Below are positions 25,563 to 38,600 of a stretch of 64,000 nucleotides of DNA, one piece after another. Within the stretch, counting starts at the first letter, position 1, and every line of letters begins with the position of its first letter. A program made the translations under genes and the position numbers. Source of the DNA: Acridotheres tristis (Eukaryota > Chordata > Aves > Passeriformes > Sturnidae); the NCBI GenBank assembly GCA_037013685.1, contig CM072906.1:2832501-2896500 (forward strand). The letters are read 5' to 3'. The notes below the pieces were generated by a model. That model saw nothing but the letters and a program-made list of their open reading frames with translations, was not told the origin of the DNA and did no database searches.

Positions 25563-26770
25563 GTATGACTGGTAACAGTGGTTTCCATTAAATGGACACA
25601 GGACCCAGAGTCACATGTGTAATTCCCTGTGTATGTAATTTGTCCTATTTGCATGATTAGTTGAAAATTCAAGCTGGTAATTGTTCTGGGTAGAACTTGT
25701 ATTGAATTGTTAGGACAACATGAGAAAATTGCACTTGGTATGTTCACCCATTCTAGTGTAAACCCATAAATAGCCTTTAGAGTTAATTACTCCATAAATT
25801 GAAAGAAAATCTGTAACAGCAGACAAGGACTAGTACAAGATAAATGTCATGCAAGAAGTGAGGGAAGATGCACTGCTTGAAATTGCTTTGGGAGCACTCC
25901 TAAGAGGCGTGGGTTTGGGGAGAGCTGGTCTGTAATGGATGCTCTGAGGCAGCTGCTCAGAGCTCAGAGTGGGACTTTGACAAGCTCAGGGTACTTGCTT
26001 TTCCCTACAGTGCATCCTTGTTTGCATATTTCTTGTTTTCATTTTCTTTATTTTCCTCTGTCTGTTTGTCTGTGTTTTATGGTCTTGATAGTAGAATTAA
26101 GAGACCTTTGCTTTTCAAACCTACCTGATTATCCCTGGAATAGCACTAGCATGAGCAGCTTCCTCCCTCAGAGACAAAGAAAAGATGCTCAGAGAGGTCA
26201 GAACAAATCTTCCCAGTCCCTCCCATTCTAACCTGTTTTTAGACATTCCAATCTTTGTGCAGGAATTTTCCATGCTGCTTTGCATTAGCTGTGAAATGCT
26301 TCAGTTGTGAGATCTGTATAAACCTCTGCTGAACAGGTCAGCTGCTTCTTGAGAGCAAGGTTTAGAAGTAACAGGGGCTTTGTACCCACTTTATGGGAAG
26401 GAAACTGAGGCACAGAAACATTTAGGCCGGATATAAAAAACATCAAGCTGTTACTTCCTCACTGCAGAGTGTGTGAGTTTATGAACCTAATGTTCTTTTG
26501 ACAGTTGTGTGAGTGGGATAATACCTAAATAGGAAAATGAGATGACAGGTTTCACAGCTTCCCTGTTGAGGGTATTTGGAATTAAAAAATCCTCTCAGTT
26601 TTGCATGCTCTGTTAGGAGAAAGTGTCAGAAACACAGAAGCATACAGTTAGAGGTGGCAAGGTTCCCTGGCTGTCAATCCAGTCCTGCAGAGATGCCCAG
26701 GCAGATGCCCACGTGCATCAAGAGCAAATCTGAGATGCACAAAGAGCAATAAAAGACACAGAAATTAAAG

Positions 26771-26847
26771 TTTGAGTCTACTGATTTTTATAAAATAAAG
26801 AATGTATTGTCTTTCCCTCCCACAAAGGCCTTAGAGGACTCCCTTGT
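26771..26847. repeat. Copy B of a diverged dispersed repeat
   Basis: It shares the 29-bp opening block (one mismatch) and the closing block CTTAGAGGACTCCCTTGT with copy A at 25476-25562, in the same orientation, 1295 bp apart. Confidence 0.7.
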
Positions 26848-27061
26848 CTTCTGTCCCTGTTGCTGTGATCCTGGAGAAACCTGCTGTCACATTTGCTGGT
26901 AGCACTTGTTATCTGATGAATATGTGGAGCTTTAAAAATCCCTGCCATGCCCTGGATGTCTTGCTGCTGGCTCATGTGTGTGAGCCTGAGCCCAAGCACG
27001 CTGCAGGCAGAGACTCCTCGTGTCTCCAGTCATGTTTGCAGGGCTCACTTCTGTCCCTGCC

Positions 27062-27255
27062 TCTGGCACAGCCTCTCTGCTTGCCCAGGGAGGTGGTGGG
27101 TGTCCCATCCCTGGACACATTCAAGGTTTGGTTGGACAGGGCTTGGAACAAACTGCTCTAGTTGAAGACGTCCCTGCCCATCTCAGGAAGGTTGTACTAG
27201 CTGGCTTGGGAAAAGTTCCCCCCCACCCAAACCATTCTCAGATTCTCTGATCACC
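27062..27255 (+). mobile_element. CR1 LINE 3'-UTR fragment
   Basis: The order of conserved CR1 tail words is preserved: CCCAGGGAGGTGGTGG, CCATCCCTGGA, TTCAAGGTTTGGTTGGACAG, GGGCTTGG, CGTCCCTGCCCAT, CCCAAACCATTCTC. The fragment is truncated at the 5' side and diverged, so inactive. Confidence 0.8.
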
Positions 27256-30200
27256 TCCAGTATTGTCAAGGAAGGTGACAGCTGACCAAACAGCATAAAT
27301 GGAAAAAATAGCAAAGCTGCTTGGTCATGGGTTTGCTGACTTCTCCCCAGGATGATCTCAAGCTTGGGAGATGATTTCAGCTGGATTGGAGCTGTGGGAT
27401 TTTCTTCCTCCTCCTGTGCACTTAAGCAACAACTTTTTGGACCTAGTAATTGTGTTCCCCAGCTCAAGGCTAGGTGATGGGCTTTCATCTTGCTTGGCTC
27501 TTGTGCTTAGATAAGTCCCTTGGTGTGGGAGTGCTCTGTGGCACTCAAATCAAACTCACACCAAGTACTTTCCACCTGGCAGCCACCTCTCTCTGCTGCA
27601 AACTGCCACAGGATCTTACTTAGAATTTATGTGGTAGCAAAAATCTTTGCTTGTAGTTATTAAGTGTAAAGCTGGCAGCCTGTGTTTTGAGGCCAAAAGA
27701 GAGGCTATTTGCATCCTCTCAAAAGTCATGATTTGCAGTGTAACATCCCCAGGATGTTTTTGCTGCCCTGGTGGGCTCCTGTGGGGGGAGCACAGTGCTG
27801 GATCACTGGCTTGTCCATGAAGCAGAGCAAAGCATTCTGCAGGAAAAATTTCTGTACTTCTAGAGTAGTATGGACCAGTACACACAAAGCTAGCCATTGC
27901 ACAGACTTTAGAGCTCTTTCTGGATTTTAGCACACTGTGAAAACTGAGAAATAAATATCTTTATCCTGCTTTAACCCCTTTCACACAGCTTTCTATGTGA
28001 AAGTGAGAAACAGAGTACTCCATTTTGCAACATTAAAAGAATATTCACTTTGCCTGATTTCTCAAAAGAAACAAGATTCAGGTGTTACCTTCCACCCACT
28101 CTTCCCTCAGGATTTTGAGCTCATATGGCCAGTTTCCACAGTGCCTGCAAGAATAAAAGTTTCCTGTAATGTTTCCTGAGCAGAGATATCCAGGTCAAAC
28201 ACATGTGTTTTATGCAGATGTCAGGAGAAACACAGCAGCTGGGTGCTGGCAGTGGGCCAGCAGGGTGTTTGAAACTGAGGAGTCTTCAGGGTAGGAAATG
28301 TATGCAGAAGGAATGTTGTTTTTCTAATGTTGTGCCCACTGACACTGTCAGACTGACTCTTTGGTCAGGGTTGTAAACTAGGAGATCTTTCCCTGCTTTC
28401 TGTGACTTCCTTGGCTGCTTGCAAAGACCCATGAGCTGGAATCTCATCATCATCCCAGCATCCTCACAAGGATATTTTAGGAGTGTCACATGGAGCAGCA
28501 GCTTACATTGCATAGTGCTCAGCAGCAGCAATTCAGTCGTATTTGGGTTTCAGCCAATGTTTGTTGTCCTCCTTGGAAATGGTATTGATTATTGCAGCTC
28601 AGGAGCCAATTATGGCCAGTATGATACTCACCACCTCACATCCCAGGATGACATGTGCTAGGGAGGCTGCTCTGCTTCAGCTGGGGCTGCCAGATGGGCC
28701 AGTGAGGCTCTGGGCAGACTCCACACCTTGTAAATCACCTGTGCTGTGAAGAAGCAATTACTCACGCCCTAAATGTTACTTGGCATGTTGGCTAAGTTTG
28801 GTTTGCACAGGGACTGGCATTAGTTTGATATTTGTGCCAATGGAGAGCAGCTCCACTGGCTTTTGGAGCTCACCAGCACTTGGTATCCAGCATTGTCAGG
28901 GAAAATCATCCTGGACTATCACAATGATCACTTCTTGTTGAGGCTGGGGGTGCTCCGTGCCAGAGACCATGGATGGAATGCCAGCTTGGGTCTGGAAGCC
29001 TGCTCTTTCAGACTGTGGTAGTTGTCATGTTGGGCAGCAAATGATGGTTAGGGAGGCTGCAGGCAGCTGAACTGCTCCTGATGCCTTCTCTGCAACTCTC
29101 TAAAGCCTTAAACAGCAAAACCAGAAAAATCTTAAGACTTCATGCCAGTGAAAGGTCAAAACTAAACCCCTGATAAAAAATAAAGCTTAAAACTCTGACC
29201 TTTTAGAGGTCTTTCTCAGCCAGAGTTGAGATGTCCCCCATGGTTAGAAGTGGAAGTGACTGCACTCTGATAAACCAGAGGATCTTGAGAGCCCAGCAGA
29301 GAGATTTCTGCGTGATGGAAAGACAAGAGATGTGGCAGTGCTGGAGCTGTGGGGGCCTGGAGGTCTGTTCTCCTGTGGGGAAAGTGACAGTGATGAGTTG
29401 GTACTGGAATGTGGGCAATTCCTCATTTTACTCTTTATTTATTACCTTATTCTGCCTCACTGAGTCTGCTCTAATGTTACAACTAATGGTCTTGGCTCTC
29501 TTTGGGTTTACAGCATTCAGCAGCTTCCTGGGCAAAGCACCATCCCACGTGGCTTATTTAACATTATTTAGATGAATTTGTTGAGCCTTCAGCCTAGGTT
29601 TGTTTCATTAAAATTTGGGCTGTACTTTTCTGTCTGGCTGCCTAGTGGAAGCAGTGTCCAAAATTGGTATTCAGTCACTTCCTATATATTTTTCCAAGTT
29701 AATTGAATCATGAGAAGCAGGTAACTTAAGCAAATGCAATGGCCCTTGTCACACTTCATAGGGCCTGTTAAACACATAAACCCAGAAATTATTAACACTT
29801 CCAAGTAATTGTAAGTGTAATGAGCAAACCAGCCTTCCTGCCCTCTGAGGAAGAGCTTGATGAGGTCTTCTTGGGGCAGCACAGCTGCTGCTGGAGTGGA
29901 ATGGGATAATGCCTCTGTCCACCATGAAATACTGCATCTTCCATCACATCCCTGGGCCAAAATTGTGTTTAAACTGGTATTTAGTGAATTGCTGTCCTTA
30001 TCACCTGTACAAAGCAGGAGTATCAGCTACTGTGTTTATAGAGCAGGAAATGAGCTGTGATCTCACTGCCAGTAGTGAGTTATTGGTGGACTTGGGCACA
30101 CATGGGATGTGCCTGCTGCAGGTGGGATCAGTAGGTGAGAGCAGGACCCTGAAATATATGTAGCTCAGCAGCAGTTGTTTTGAGCTCTCCATGCCAGGTG

Positions 30201-31534
30201 GTGCAGTTGGGTTTGGAGGTGCAAAGGGCTGATGAGAAAATGGTATTTTGGTGCACTAATTTGCTTCAAGCAACTTGCACAGGTCTCTCTGACTTAACAT
30301 GCTGTTGATTAATGAACAAAAATTGCCCCCCTCTCCCTGGTGTCTAGTTTTCATTCCATGTAAACTCTGATTATGAAAAAAGAAACATTGCCTTATGAAG
30401 CTAAACATCAAAATGCAGAAGCAGAACCCTCAGTGTCCCCACTGTTTGCAGTGGTATGTTATGGGTTGTTTTCATTGTTTCCACACAATTTAGGTTATTG
30501 AAGAGAACAAAATGTGTTTGTTATTCAGATTATTTTGGGGTTTCAGTGCTGTCAGTGTCTCAAGGAAGTGGTGCCTGAGGATTTGGAGAGGGTGAGGTTA
30601 GGAATTTATTACACAGTGTCTGGGGCTGTACAGAAACAGCTCCCAAAGGTCTCACTGAAGGAGAAGGAAAGGATCCTGCATGGAGGAGCCAGGAGTGTGT
30701 GGACATGGAGACATGCAAGCACTTGCCTAAAGTGCCAGAGTGCTGACTGCAGGAGCAGCCATGCTGGGGTTCCTGCTTTCACACTCCTGGGCTGCATCTC
30801 ACCCCTGAGCCCAGTGTGGAGGCCTCCCTTGGCATGTCTGCTGTGTCCTTCCTGCCTGGATCTGCATCTGAGATCAGGTTCCTTGTGCTATGTAGATTTA
30901 GCTGGGATTATGCATTTGTTAGTCTGGATCTGAACTGTTTGTTTCTATAATTTGCCAAACAAAAATCGAAAATCCAGAAAATCCTAGAGCAGTGTATTCC
31001 TTCATTCCAGAGTCTGCATCTGGCTTTCTGTTAATACATTAAAGGTTTTTTAAAACAGTTAATAATTTGTATCAAATGGTTTAGCTACAGATTTTTAGCT
31101 ACTTAACCACAACAGATTAGAAGCAAGTGGAATAGGATTATTCTTAGCATTTTCCATTTCCAAAGTAATTTGCATTATCTTAGTAAGTGCTTTGTAATCC
31201 CTAGTCTATGTGTTACACCATCCATCCTTTGCAGAGCTGTGTGGCTCTTATGCTTTAGAGATGGAGGCAGGAGCCCACAGATGCATAGGGTGCCTGCTCT
31301 GCATCTTCAAAGACTAGAGATAGTCCCCAGGCTGCTCTGTCAACCTCCATCTCCAGTCCAAGGGTACAAAATGTGGGTTTAGATTAGAGTGGAAAAACAG
31401 AAACAAAAGAGGCCAGAATAGCTTGAGTAAAATGTTTGGAGAAATTGTATGATACAGATTTAAGTTCAAGACCACTGTGCTGCTTTGAAAGCAAACCAGT
31501 GGGAGAATCCCCATAGAATGAGCTCTAGAGAGAT

Positions 31535-32330
31535 TTCGGGTTGGAGTTACAATTTAATCGAAAGATTGCAATAAATGCAGTGATACACAGAAGACTGGTA
31601 CAGAGTACTGCCTGGACCCTGTTGGTCAGGGTGCTGATCACAGTCTTGTTGAAGTGGTGGTTGCAGTCAAAAGCCGTGGTCCGGTGGAAGTTCTGGTGCT
31701 CCTCTGGATCCGTCCAGTGCTGGTGGTGGTGGTGGTAGTGCCGAGATCATGTACACCCACGTTCAGGCAGGAATGCTCAGTACCTCCCCCAGGTGGGGAG
31801 TTTCACAATGGAATGATGTAATAGTGTGAGACATAGGATATTTTGGGGAGTTCTTGATGGTCGAAGTTTATCCTGGTGGTGCCCATTATGTCCCCTTAGC
31901 AGAGATACCCCTTCAGGAGATGGGTGTGACTGTGCTGGTGCTTCCCCAGAGGGGAGTTAGCACAGCTGAGTCATTGGTGTGAAGAAGAAACACGACCCTG
32001 CCTCCAAGGGTTTGCCTCTTCTCTTAACACCCAGCTTGTAGCCTGGGGTGTCAGGTGTGGGATGGGCAGATCCTGCAAACGACCTATAATTAACAGTTTG
32101 TCAGCAATGATGTAGAGGGGAGTACAAGCAGTTTGTTTGCACCCACATTGGCACTCTCCTTTTGTAACCGGGACAACCAGCACAGGCTGTTTCCACTTGG
32201 GAAGGTCAGCAGAACTGGTCACTGGCATCCAAGTGAGGTGCTGAGTCGCCAGCAGTTCCCTGTGTTGTCCTTGACAGTCTGTGTGAATCCTGCCATGGAA
32301 ATTGGTGCAATCCAGACGTGAGAGAGTGTC
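31535..32330 (-). mobile_element. LTR/endogenous-retrovirus-like fragment, minus orientation
   Basis: On the - strand the 31535-31950 portion reads like an avian LTR. It contains GGGGGAGGTACTGAGCATTCC, a hexamer-like region with TTTATTGCAA, and an end near TGTAACTCCAACCCGAAATC. The adjacent 31970-32330 part carries an open minus frame (31971-32228, 85 codons) without a domain I recognise; it may be an internal remnant. A short GGT/GTG run (31721-31735) lies inside. Its right edge is only about 160 bp from the first CASTOR2 exon of the window. Family and limits are tentative. Confidence 0.5.
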
Positions 32331-32493
32331 ACAGTAGGGGCCTGTGGGGCAGTATGGGAAGCCCAGGAGGTTGGGATAAGGGGCTCATCTCACTCCTTGC
32401 ACTGAGCTCTGTGCTAAGCACTGACACATAGTATGGCACATGGCTCTGTCTGCCTCTAAAACAAACTTCTGTCCCCCCCTTCTGTCTCTGCAG

Positions 32494-32687
32494 AGCTTCC
32501 TTCCTCGGAGCACTTGAGCGTGGCTGATGCAACATGGCTTGCCCTCAACGTGGTGTCTGGTGGAGGTGGTTTCTCCAGCTCCCAACCCATCGGAGTGACC
32601 AAAATTGCCAAGTCAGTCATAGCACCCCTAGCTGACCAAAACATCTCAGTGTTTATGCTCTCCACCTATCAGACCGACTTCATCCTG
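32494..32687 (+). CDS. CASTOR2: CASTOR2 exon, residues 62-126
   Basis: The acceptor is a pyrimidine run ending in ctgcag and the donor is CTG|gtaaga. The exon opens with two bases of a split Glu codon, then reads [14 protein letters not shown] and ends in [10 protein letters not shown]. The Tyr, Gln and Asp of YQTD (Y120, Q121, D123 here) align with CASTOR1 Y118, Q119 and D121, which are known to be needed for GATOR2 binding. The Ser of ISVFM (S113) aligns with arginine-pocket S111 of CASTOR1. Confidence 0.96.
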
Positions 32688-35600
32688 GTAAGAGGACATG
32701 AGGGGACCAAATGAAAGTTCACTTGGGCAATTCTGGGAGCAAGTTGTCTGGGAGTGGAAGAAATACCAAAGTCTGCTTTCCCCAGAGCTCTGTTCTTTGT
32801 AGTTAGGCCCTCTGATATCTCAGGAGGTTTGCCATGGGATGAAGCATTTGTTGTCATGGGTTGTCTGGTGTCTAATGAGTGCTGAGCCCACACTACAGTC
32901 TCTCCTGAAGTGGAGACACTGGTAGCACTTCCTACCATCACTCAGACATTGGTTTTTTGAAAGTTAGAGGAACATAGTGTCTGCTGTCAGGTTGGCTGGT
33001 GATGGCCAAGAGGCTCCAAAGTTGTTTTGGGTGTAGACAGACAGTTTTTCTGTCTCACACATGTGTGTGTGCATGTGCACAACATGGCCTTATTTCCTGA
33101 GGAAACAAGACTGAAGAACAGTCAGGCAGTGCTGAGTTGTTGAAGGAATGCTGGAAAAGAGGTGAAGCATCTCCCACATAGAAATCTCCATAATCTTTTT
33201 ACAGTCATAAAAGCACTCTGATGCTTAATCCTACTGATACTCACAGAGATATCACTGTGCTTCTCTTAAGATACACCTAAATGGTAACTATCCACAAGCA
33301 GGAGTCATGTCCACTTTGCTGTGCACTACAAGCATGTACCCTCCCCTGCAGCGTTTTGTCACTTCTGGTGCATACCATCCCCAGATAATCGTGTTGTCAC
33401 CTTCAGGTGCGTGAGCGAGACCTGCCCTTCGTGATGCACACGCTGGCTGCCGAGTTCACCATCCTCAGAGTAGTGAATGGGGAGACAGTGGCTGCCGATG
33501 ACTTTGGGGTGACAAATGGATTTGTCAAACCAAAACTAGGTAAGGACCAGCACAGGCTCAGCTTGCCGGGGATTTGGTCTCCCTGACACATGGGGTGGAA
33601 GTCCTGTCTCCTAGCTTCCTTCGGTATTTGGGTGAATATTTATCCTGTTGTAAGATTAGAATCTTACAAGCCTATCCCAGTGCAACCAAGGATTTGAGTA
33701 GGTTCTTAACTTTCTGAGCAGTGCTAGTAAGTTTGGTTGAATTTTGGCCTTTTAATGCTAGTTTTTCTAGAGAAGATATGCCTTTGATAGGACAGAAGGT
33801 TAAAATATGGTTCATTATAATTGCAAAAATAATGTTGTCTGTAACGCGTATTTCCATGCTTCAACATTCCAAAGGAAAATAGCTTCTCTAAAAGTCTGTT
33901 TAAGTATTGCAGTGATGCACAGAGAAGATTGTTTTTCAACTTTCACACTCCAGTGCCAGTGAGGATCAAGGCAACAATGAGCCCAGGGCTGTACAGAACC
34001 TTAGAATTGTTTGCAGACTAGAGAAACAAGTATCAAACCAAAAGGCATAATCAGGAAAAGGAACAACTTACATACATGTGTTTACCTACAGACGTGTGTA
34101 ATTTTTTGCCCATAACCAGACAAAGCAGGGACCAGTTATTATGAAGTGGCACTTAGTTTCATCACTCAAGAGCTAACAATCACCTTGTTTAAGAAAATGA
34201 GACTTAAAGAAAAAAAGCATCAAGAAAGGGCACAGTGAAACACATGTTGATAATGCACCAGTGTGCAGTTTGCTGTGTTGCTCTGTTGGTTGCATGCCTA
34301 AATACTGTCTGCTAAATCCTAAATAGCCACTGGCTGCAATCTGTTAGACAAACTACTGTGTGGCAGCTGGGTTTTAATTTTTCAAGATACTATGGCAAAA
34401 TAGGTGCCCAGAAATGAGGGAAAACAGGATGGACTGCCAACAACCACCTCTGGAGAAATGCCTTCCATAGCCCTGCCTTTTCATGGTGGAAGCCTGCATT
34501 TTTTTCTGCTTCTCAGTTTCTCTTGGCACCTCCTTTAGCTCACTCCTCGTCTCTTGTGCAGGCACCCAATGGCCTGAAAGCCCCTCAGAGCAGCGAGCTG
34601 GGCAGGATATTCAGGGTAATAGAGCCCTGTACCTCAGGGAGAGCAGCCCAGGAGCAGATGATCCATTCCCTGTCTGAGAGCCTGCAGGGCTTCAGCAATG
34701 AGGCACTGCCTTACACATACTGGCAGCTTTCTCTGTGACCATTGCCAGTGCATGGATAACATGGCTGATGGGACAGGGCCTGCTGCACATGTGCCTTCAT
34801 AGCTGTGTGTGTGTGTGTGTCTCTTTCAGTTCAGAGGCCTGTCATTCATCCTCTTTCCAGTCCAAGTAATATGTTCTGCGTCACCAGCCTGGATCCAGAT
34901 ACCCTTCCCACTGTTGCCACACTCCTCATGGATGTCATGTTTTACTCCAATGGGTAGGTCCTGCAGGAGATGGGCTTCAGGGGAGGTGTGCCCAGTGTCT
35001 GGAGGCACAGATCCCACTGCTCCTCTGGGGTGCCCAGGGATCTGCTGTGGCCTTGTGCTGCTCCAGTGCTCTGCACTCAGGGAGGGAGGTTACACAGGCT
35101 CAAGAGGGTTGTCCTGACAGTGGAAGCCAAACAGGTGATTGAGGGTGCCCGAAGACATCTGCTGGCTTTGGAAAGCTGAGCCTTTTCAGAGTGAAGGTAA
35201 GAGCAGCCATGTGGTCAGTGTGCTGCACATCCTCACAGGCCTGGAGCATGTATGGCTGGCTGGATTGCTGCCCCTTGGTGCCTGTGGCTCCTGCCCACAG
35301 CCTCTTGTGAGGGGACCTTGAGGCAGGGATGGAGAGTTTTGTCAGTTGTGGGGACTGAATAGTTTTCCACCTGCAAAATAAAAAAAATCAAATTAGTGTA
35401 ATACAAGAGGACTCAAGTGTCACTTCCCTAAGTCAGTGTAAGAACATTTCTGGTTTCACTGGCTATATCTGCTTTAAAAACCCTTTCTTGTGCTCTTCTA
35501 GCCACAGCTAATGTAGTTCTCTTCTGTTTCTTCAGAGTAAAAGACTCAGTGGTGGGCAACGAAGACTCGGGACATATTCGCTTTTTCTCCTTTTCTCTCA

Positions 35601-38600
35601 TTGAGGGTTACATCTCCCTGGTCATGGATGTCCAGACACAGCAGAGGTGAGCTTTGGTCTTAGAGTAACCTGGACCTCAAAAAAAAGGGATGTTCTGAAA
35701 GGAGCAGGAAGCAGCTTAGACTCCTCTGTGTTAAATATTTGGACTGTCCTTGTATGGTTGTCATGGGCCTGTACACTCTGTCACCTTTCTAAGTAAAATC
35801 TGCCATTTTAGTTCCAGTGTCTAAATTTTGGACTGGTCTGTCCAAGCCCTCAGTGAAATCACAGATCAATGTGATGTAGGGTTATCTCACTTTAAAAAGA
35901 GGAATATTGGAGCAAAGGGATTTCAGCATTTTTATTCTGTTGTTCATTAGCTGTGCTTCTAAGAGCAAAACCCAAAAAGGAAAACGTGGTGTAGATGTTT
36001 GAAGTTTTCCTGCTAAAGGCCAAAATCAGGGTGGGGATGTCAGTGATGGGGTCCTCCTGCTTTGCTTTTACACAAGGATGGGCTTGGTTGAGAGTCTTGT
36101 TATGATGATAATGTCCTGAGTCATCAGTGTGCAGCAGGAGCCCATGACTTGTTTGTCTAGTGAGTGAACTGGTGAACAGCCAGCCCCGGTGTGTGTGTGT
36201 GTGTCTGTGCTTCTGCAGCTGTGCAGCACAGCAGGCTCTGAGGTCTGGGGCCTAGAGGGATGCTGTACTCAGCAGTGCTTAGATTTGCTTTTGACATACA
36301 GTACAGTTTGGGTTTGGTTCTTAGGGGCAAGGCCCCTGCCCCAGGGACTTGTTTTTCAAATTAATAAATTGCCCTCTTGAAAGTTTCCTTGACCTTATTG
36401 GAGTAAACCTTTGCGTGTCTTAAGGGGAGCCAGAGGGCTGGAGCTTCAGCCTGGGGTGTGGGAAATCTGGGGGCTAATTCTTGTCTCACAGGCTGCCTGC
36501 TGGACCTTGGGCAATTCTCTTAGCTCTGGTCTCCTTTCCCCTGCTAAGAAATAGAGACGTCTGCAGTGGTGCCAGGGACCTCCCAGGATGGTATGGAAAA
36601 AAAGCACTGATGGTGCTGAGACACCAAACCAGTGGTTACATTCACATTCCTGAGAGCAAGTATGGAAACATTCTCCATCCCTAGGTGTTTCCAAATGCAG
36701 CTCAATTCCAAGCTTCACAGTCTCAACATATATAAAGCTGGGGCACAGCCTGTTGCTTAGAAGCTTTTTCCTGTGCCTCTCTGGGTACCTATGCCCACCT
36801 CCTGATTTGCCATAGGATACCTGGAGGGTCAGGCAGGTGCATCTGCCCCACCTGCCTTGAGTTTTCCCAGTTTGCCCAAGCTTTGCCCCATTATTGTTGG
36901 CTTCAAACATCTCAAGGATGCAGGAAGAGTAGATCCCCCACAGGCAGAATCTGCCACACTGCTGTGTTTTAATTGCTATGTTTGGTGTTCTTTTTTTTTA
37001 CAGATTTCCTAATAATTTGTTGTTTACAAGTGCATCTGGTGAGCTCTGGAAGATGGTGCGGATTGGGGGGCAGCCTCTTGGCTTTGGTGAGTAACATTTG
37101 GAGGATCAGTTGGTGTGCAGGCAGTCACCTCAGGGCCTTCAAGGGGTATGGAAAAACCCATGTGCCTTTGTGAGCTGAGATTTTCAAATAGAAGCCTGAC
37201 TCCTATTAAGTTTGACTGCTGAATATACTGAAAGTGCTCCATGCTCAGCAGTTCCAGCTACATTGCATTCATCTGCTGGACTTCAGAGGTGGCTGCAGCT
37301 GGGGCTCTGGTTAAAGAGAAAAACTGGACTAAAATCTACTTCACTGTAGATGACTGAAATCAGTAGTGAGAAAGCACTGTCATACTGCAGTGCAGTGCTT
37401 GGGTAATTCTGTGATTCTAGTAGACTGTTTATAGGTTTATAGCAGTCCAAGTGGAAGTCTTGTCACAGATGTGTCCTGTGCATGTTTTCTCTACTCAAAA
37501 GAATATTGGTCCTAATTAGCACAGAACAAATGTTTCATGTCTGCAGGAGTGTTCTTGTTATTTCTATGTCCCCTGCAATTTTAAGGGTCTGATCTGAATA
37601 CTGCCACAAAAACCTAATCTTCAGGAAATGCAGTGGCTCCTTTCTATGGGCTCTGAACCAGTTACAAAATGCAAGATTCGAGGACATTCCTGAAAAACAT
37701 TGGACCGATTTTTGTATTTAATTACGACTTCTACATCAGACCACTAAAAATAGCAAGAAGGAAATCTTCATGTACCTTCTCTTTACACATCTTTGAGGCA
37801 AATATGTAGAAATGGCATGGTATGTCATTGATGGCACATAAGGACATTGACCAGGCCCCTAAATATTTGATGTTTAAATATGTTAATTTAAAATCAAGTT
37901 CAAATGTTGAATTTGAATCAGTGAAACTCCACGTTTCATCTGAAAACCGCATACCATTGATCTGCAAGAAACAAGACAGATGAAACATATACATTTCATT
38001 TAAAGCCCAGAAAGCCAAGCAAGTAGCCCAGATGGAGGAGCATGGTCAGCAGGCTGAAGGAGTTGATTCTGCTTTTCTGCTGTGCTCTTGTGAGAGCCCA
38101 GCTGGAGCTCTGCACACAGTTCTGTGTCCCCAGCATAAGAACATGCAAATGTTGGGGCAAGTCCAGAGGGGGCCAGGAGGTTGATGAGAGGACTGGAGCA
38201 GCTGCCATGTGGAGACAGGCTGAGAGAGCTGGGGCTGTTCAGCCTGGAGAACAGAAGGTTGTGTGGAGACCTCCCAGCACCTCCCAGGCTCTGAAGGGGC
38301 TGCAGGGCAGCCAGAGAGGGACTTTGCATCAGGAACTGGGGTGACAGGACCAGGGGAATGGCTACTAAGTGAAAGAGGGGAAATTTAGGTCAGATATTAG
38401 GAAGAAATTCTTCCCTGTGAGGGTGGTGAGACTGGCACAGGTTTCCAGGGGAGGCTGTGGATGTCCCAGCCCTGACAGTGTTCAAAGCTGGGTTGGATAT
38501 GGCTTTGAGCAACCTGGACTAGTGGGAGGTGTCCCTCCTATGGCACGGAGGGTTGGGATCAGAGGATCTTTAAGGTCCACTTCAATCACTTAACATTCTG

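Larger units (their letters stand above)
19231..31534. other. Gene-free stretch, probably CASTOR2 intron (right part)
   Basis: No supported exon on either strand. In particular no segment encoding the expected CASTOR2 exon-2 motif (FFSLTETPEDYT, VDEEGF) is present. It contains the diverged repeat pair at 25476 and 26771, a CR1 fragment at 27062-27255 and a 15-bp direct duplication at 24451/24473. Confidence 0.5.
32688..37003. other. CASTOR2: CASTOR2 introns between the first five exons of the window
   Basis: These are introns 32688-33406, 33540-34829, 34954-35535 and 35647-37003 (0.6-1.4 kb). All have GT-AG ends. They hold TG microsatellites at 34804-34820 (directly before an acceptor) and 36189-36204; I see no other gene or clear repeat. 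Confidence 0.85.
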
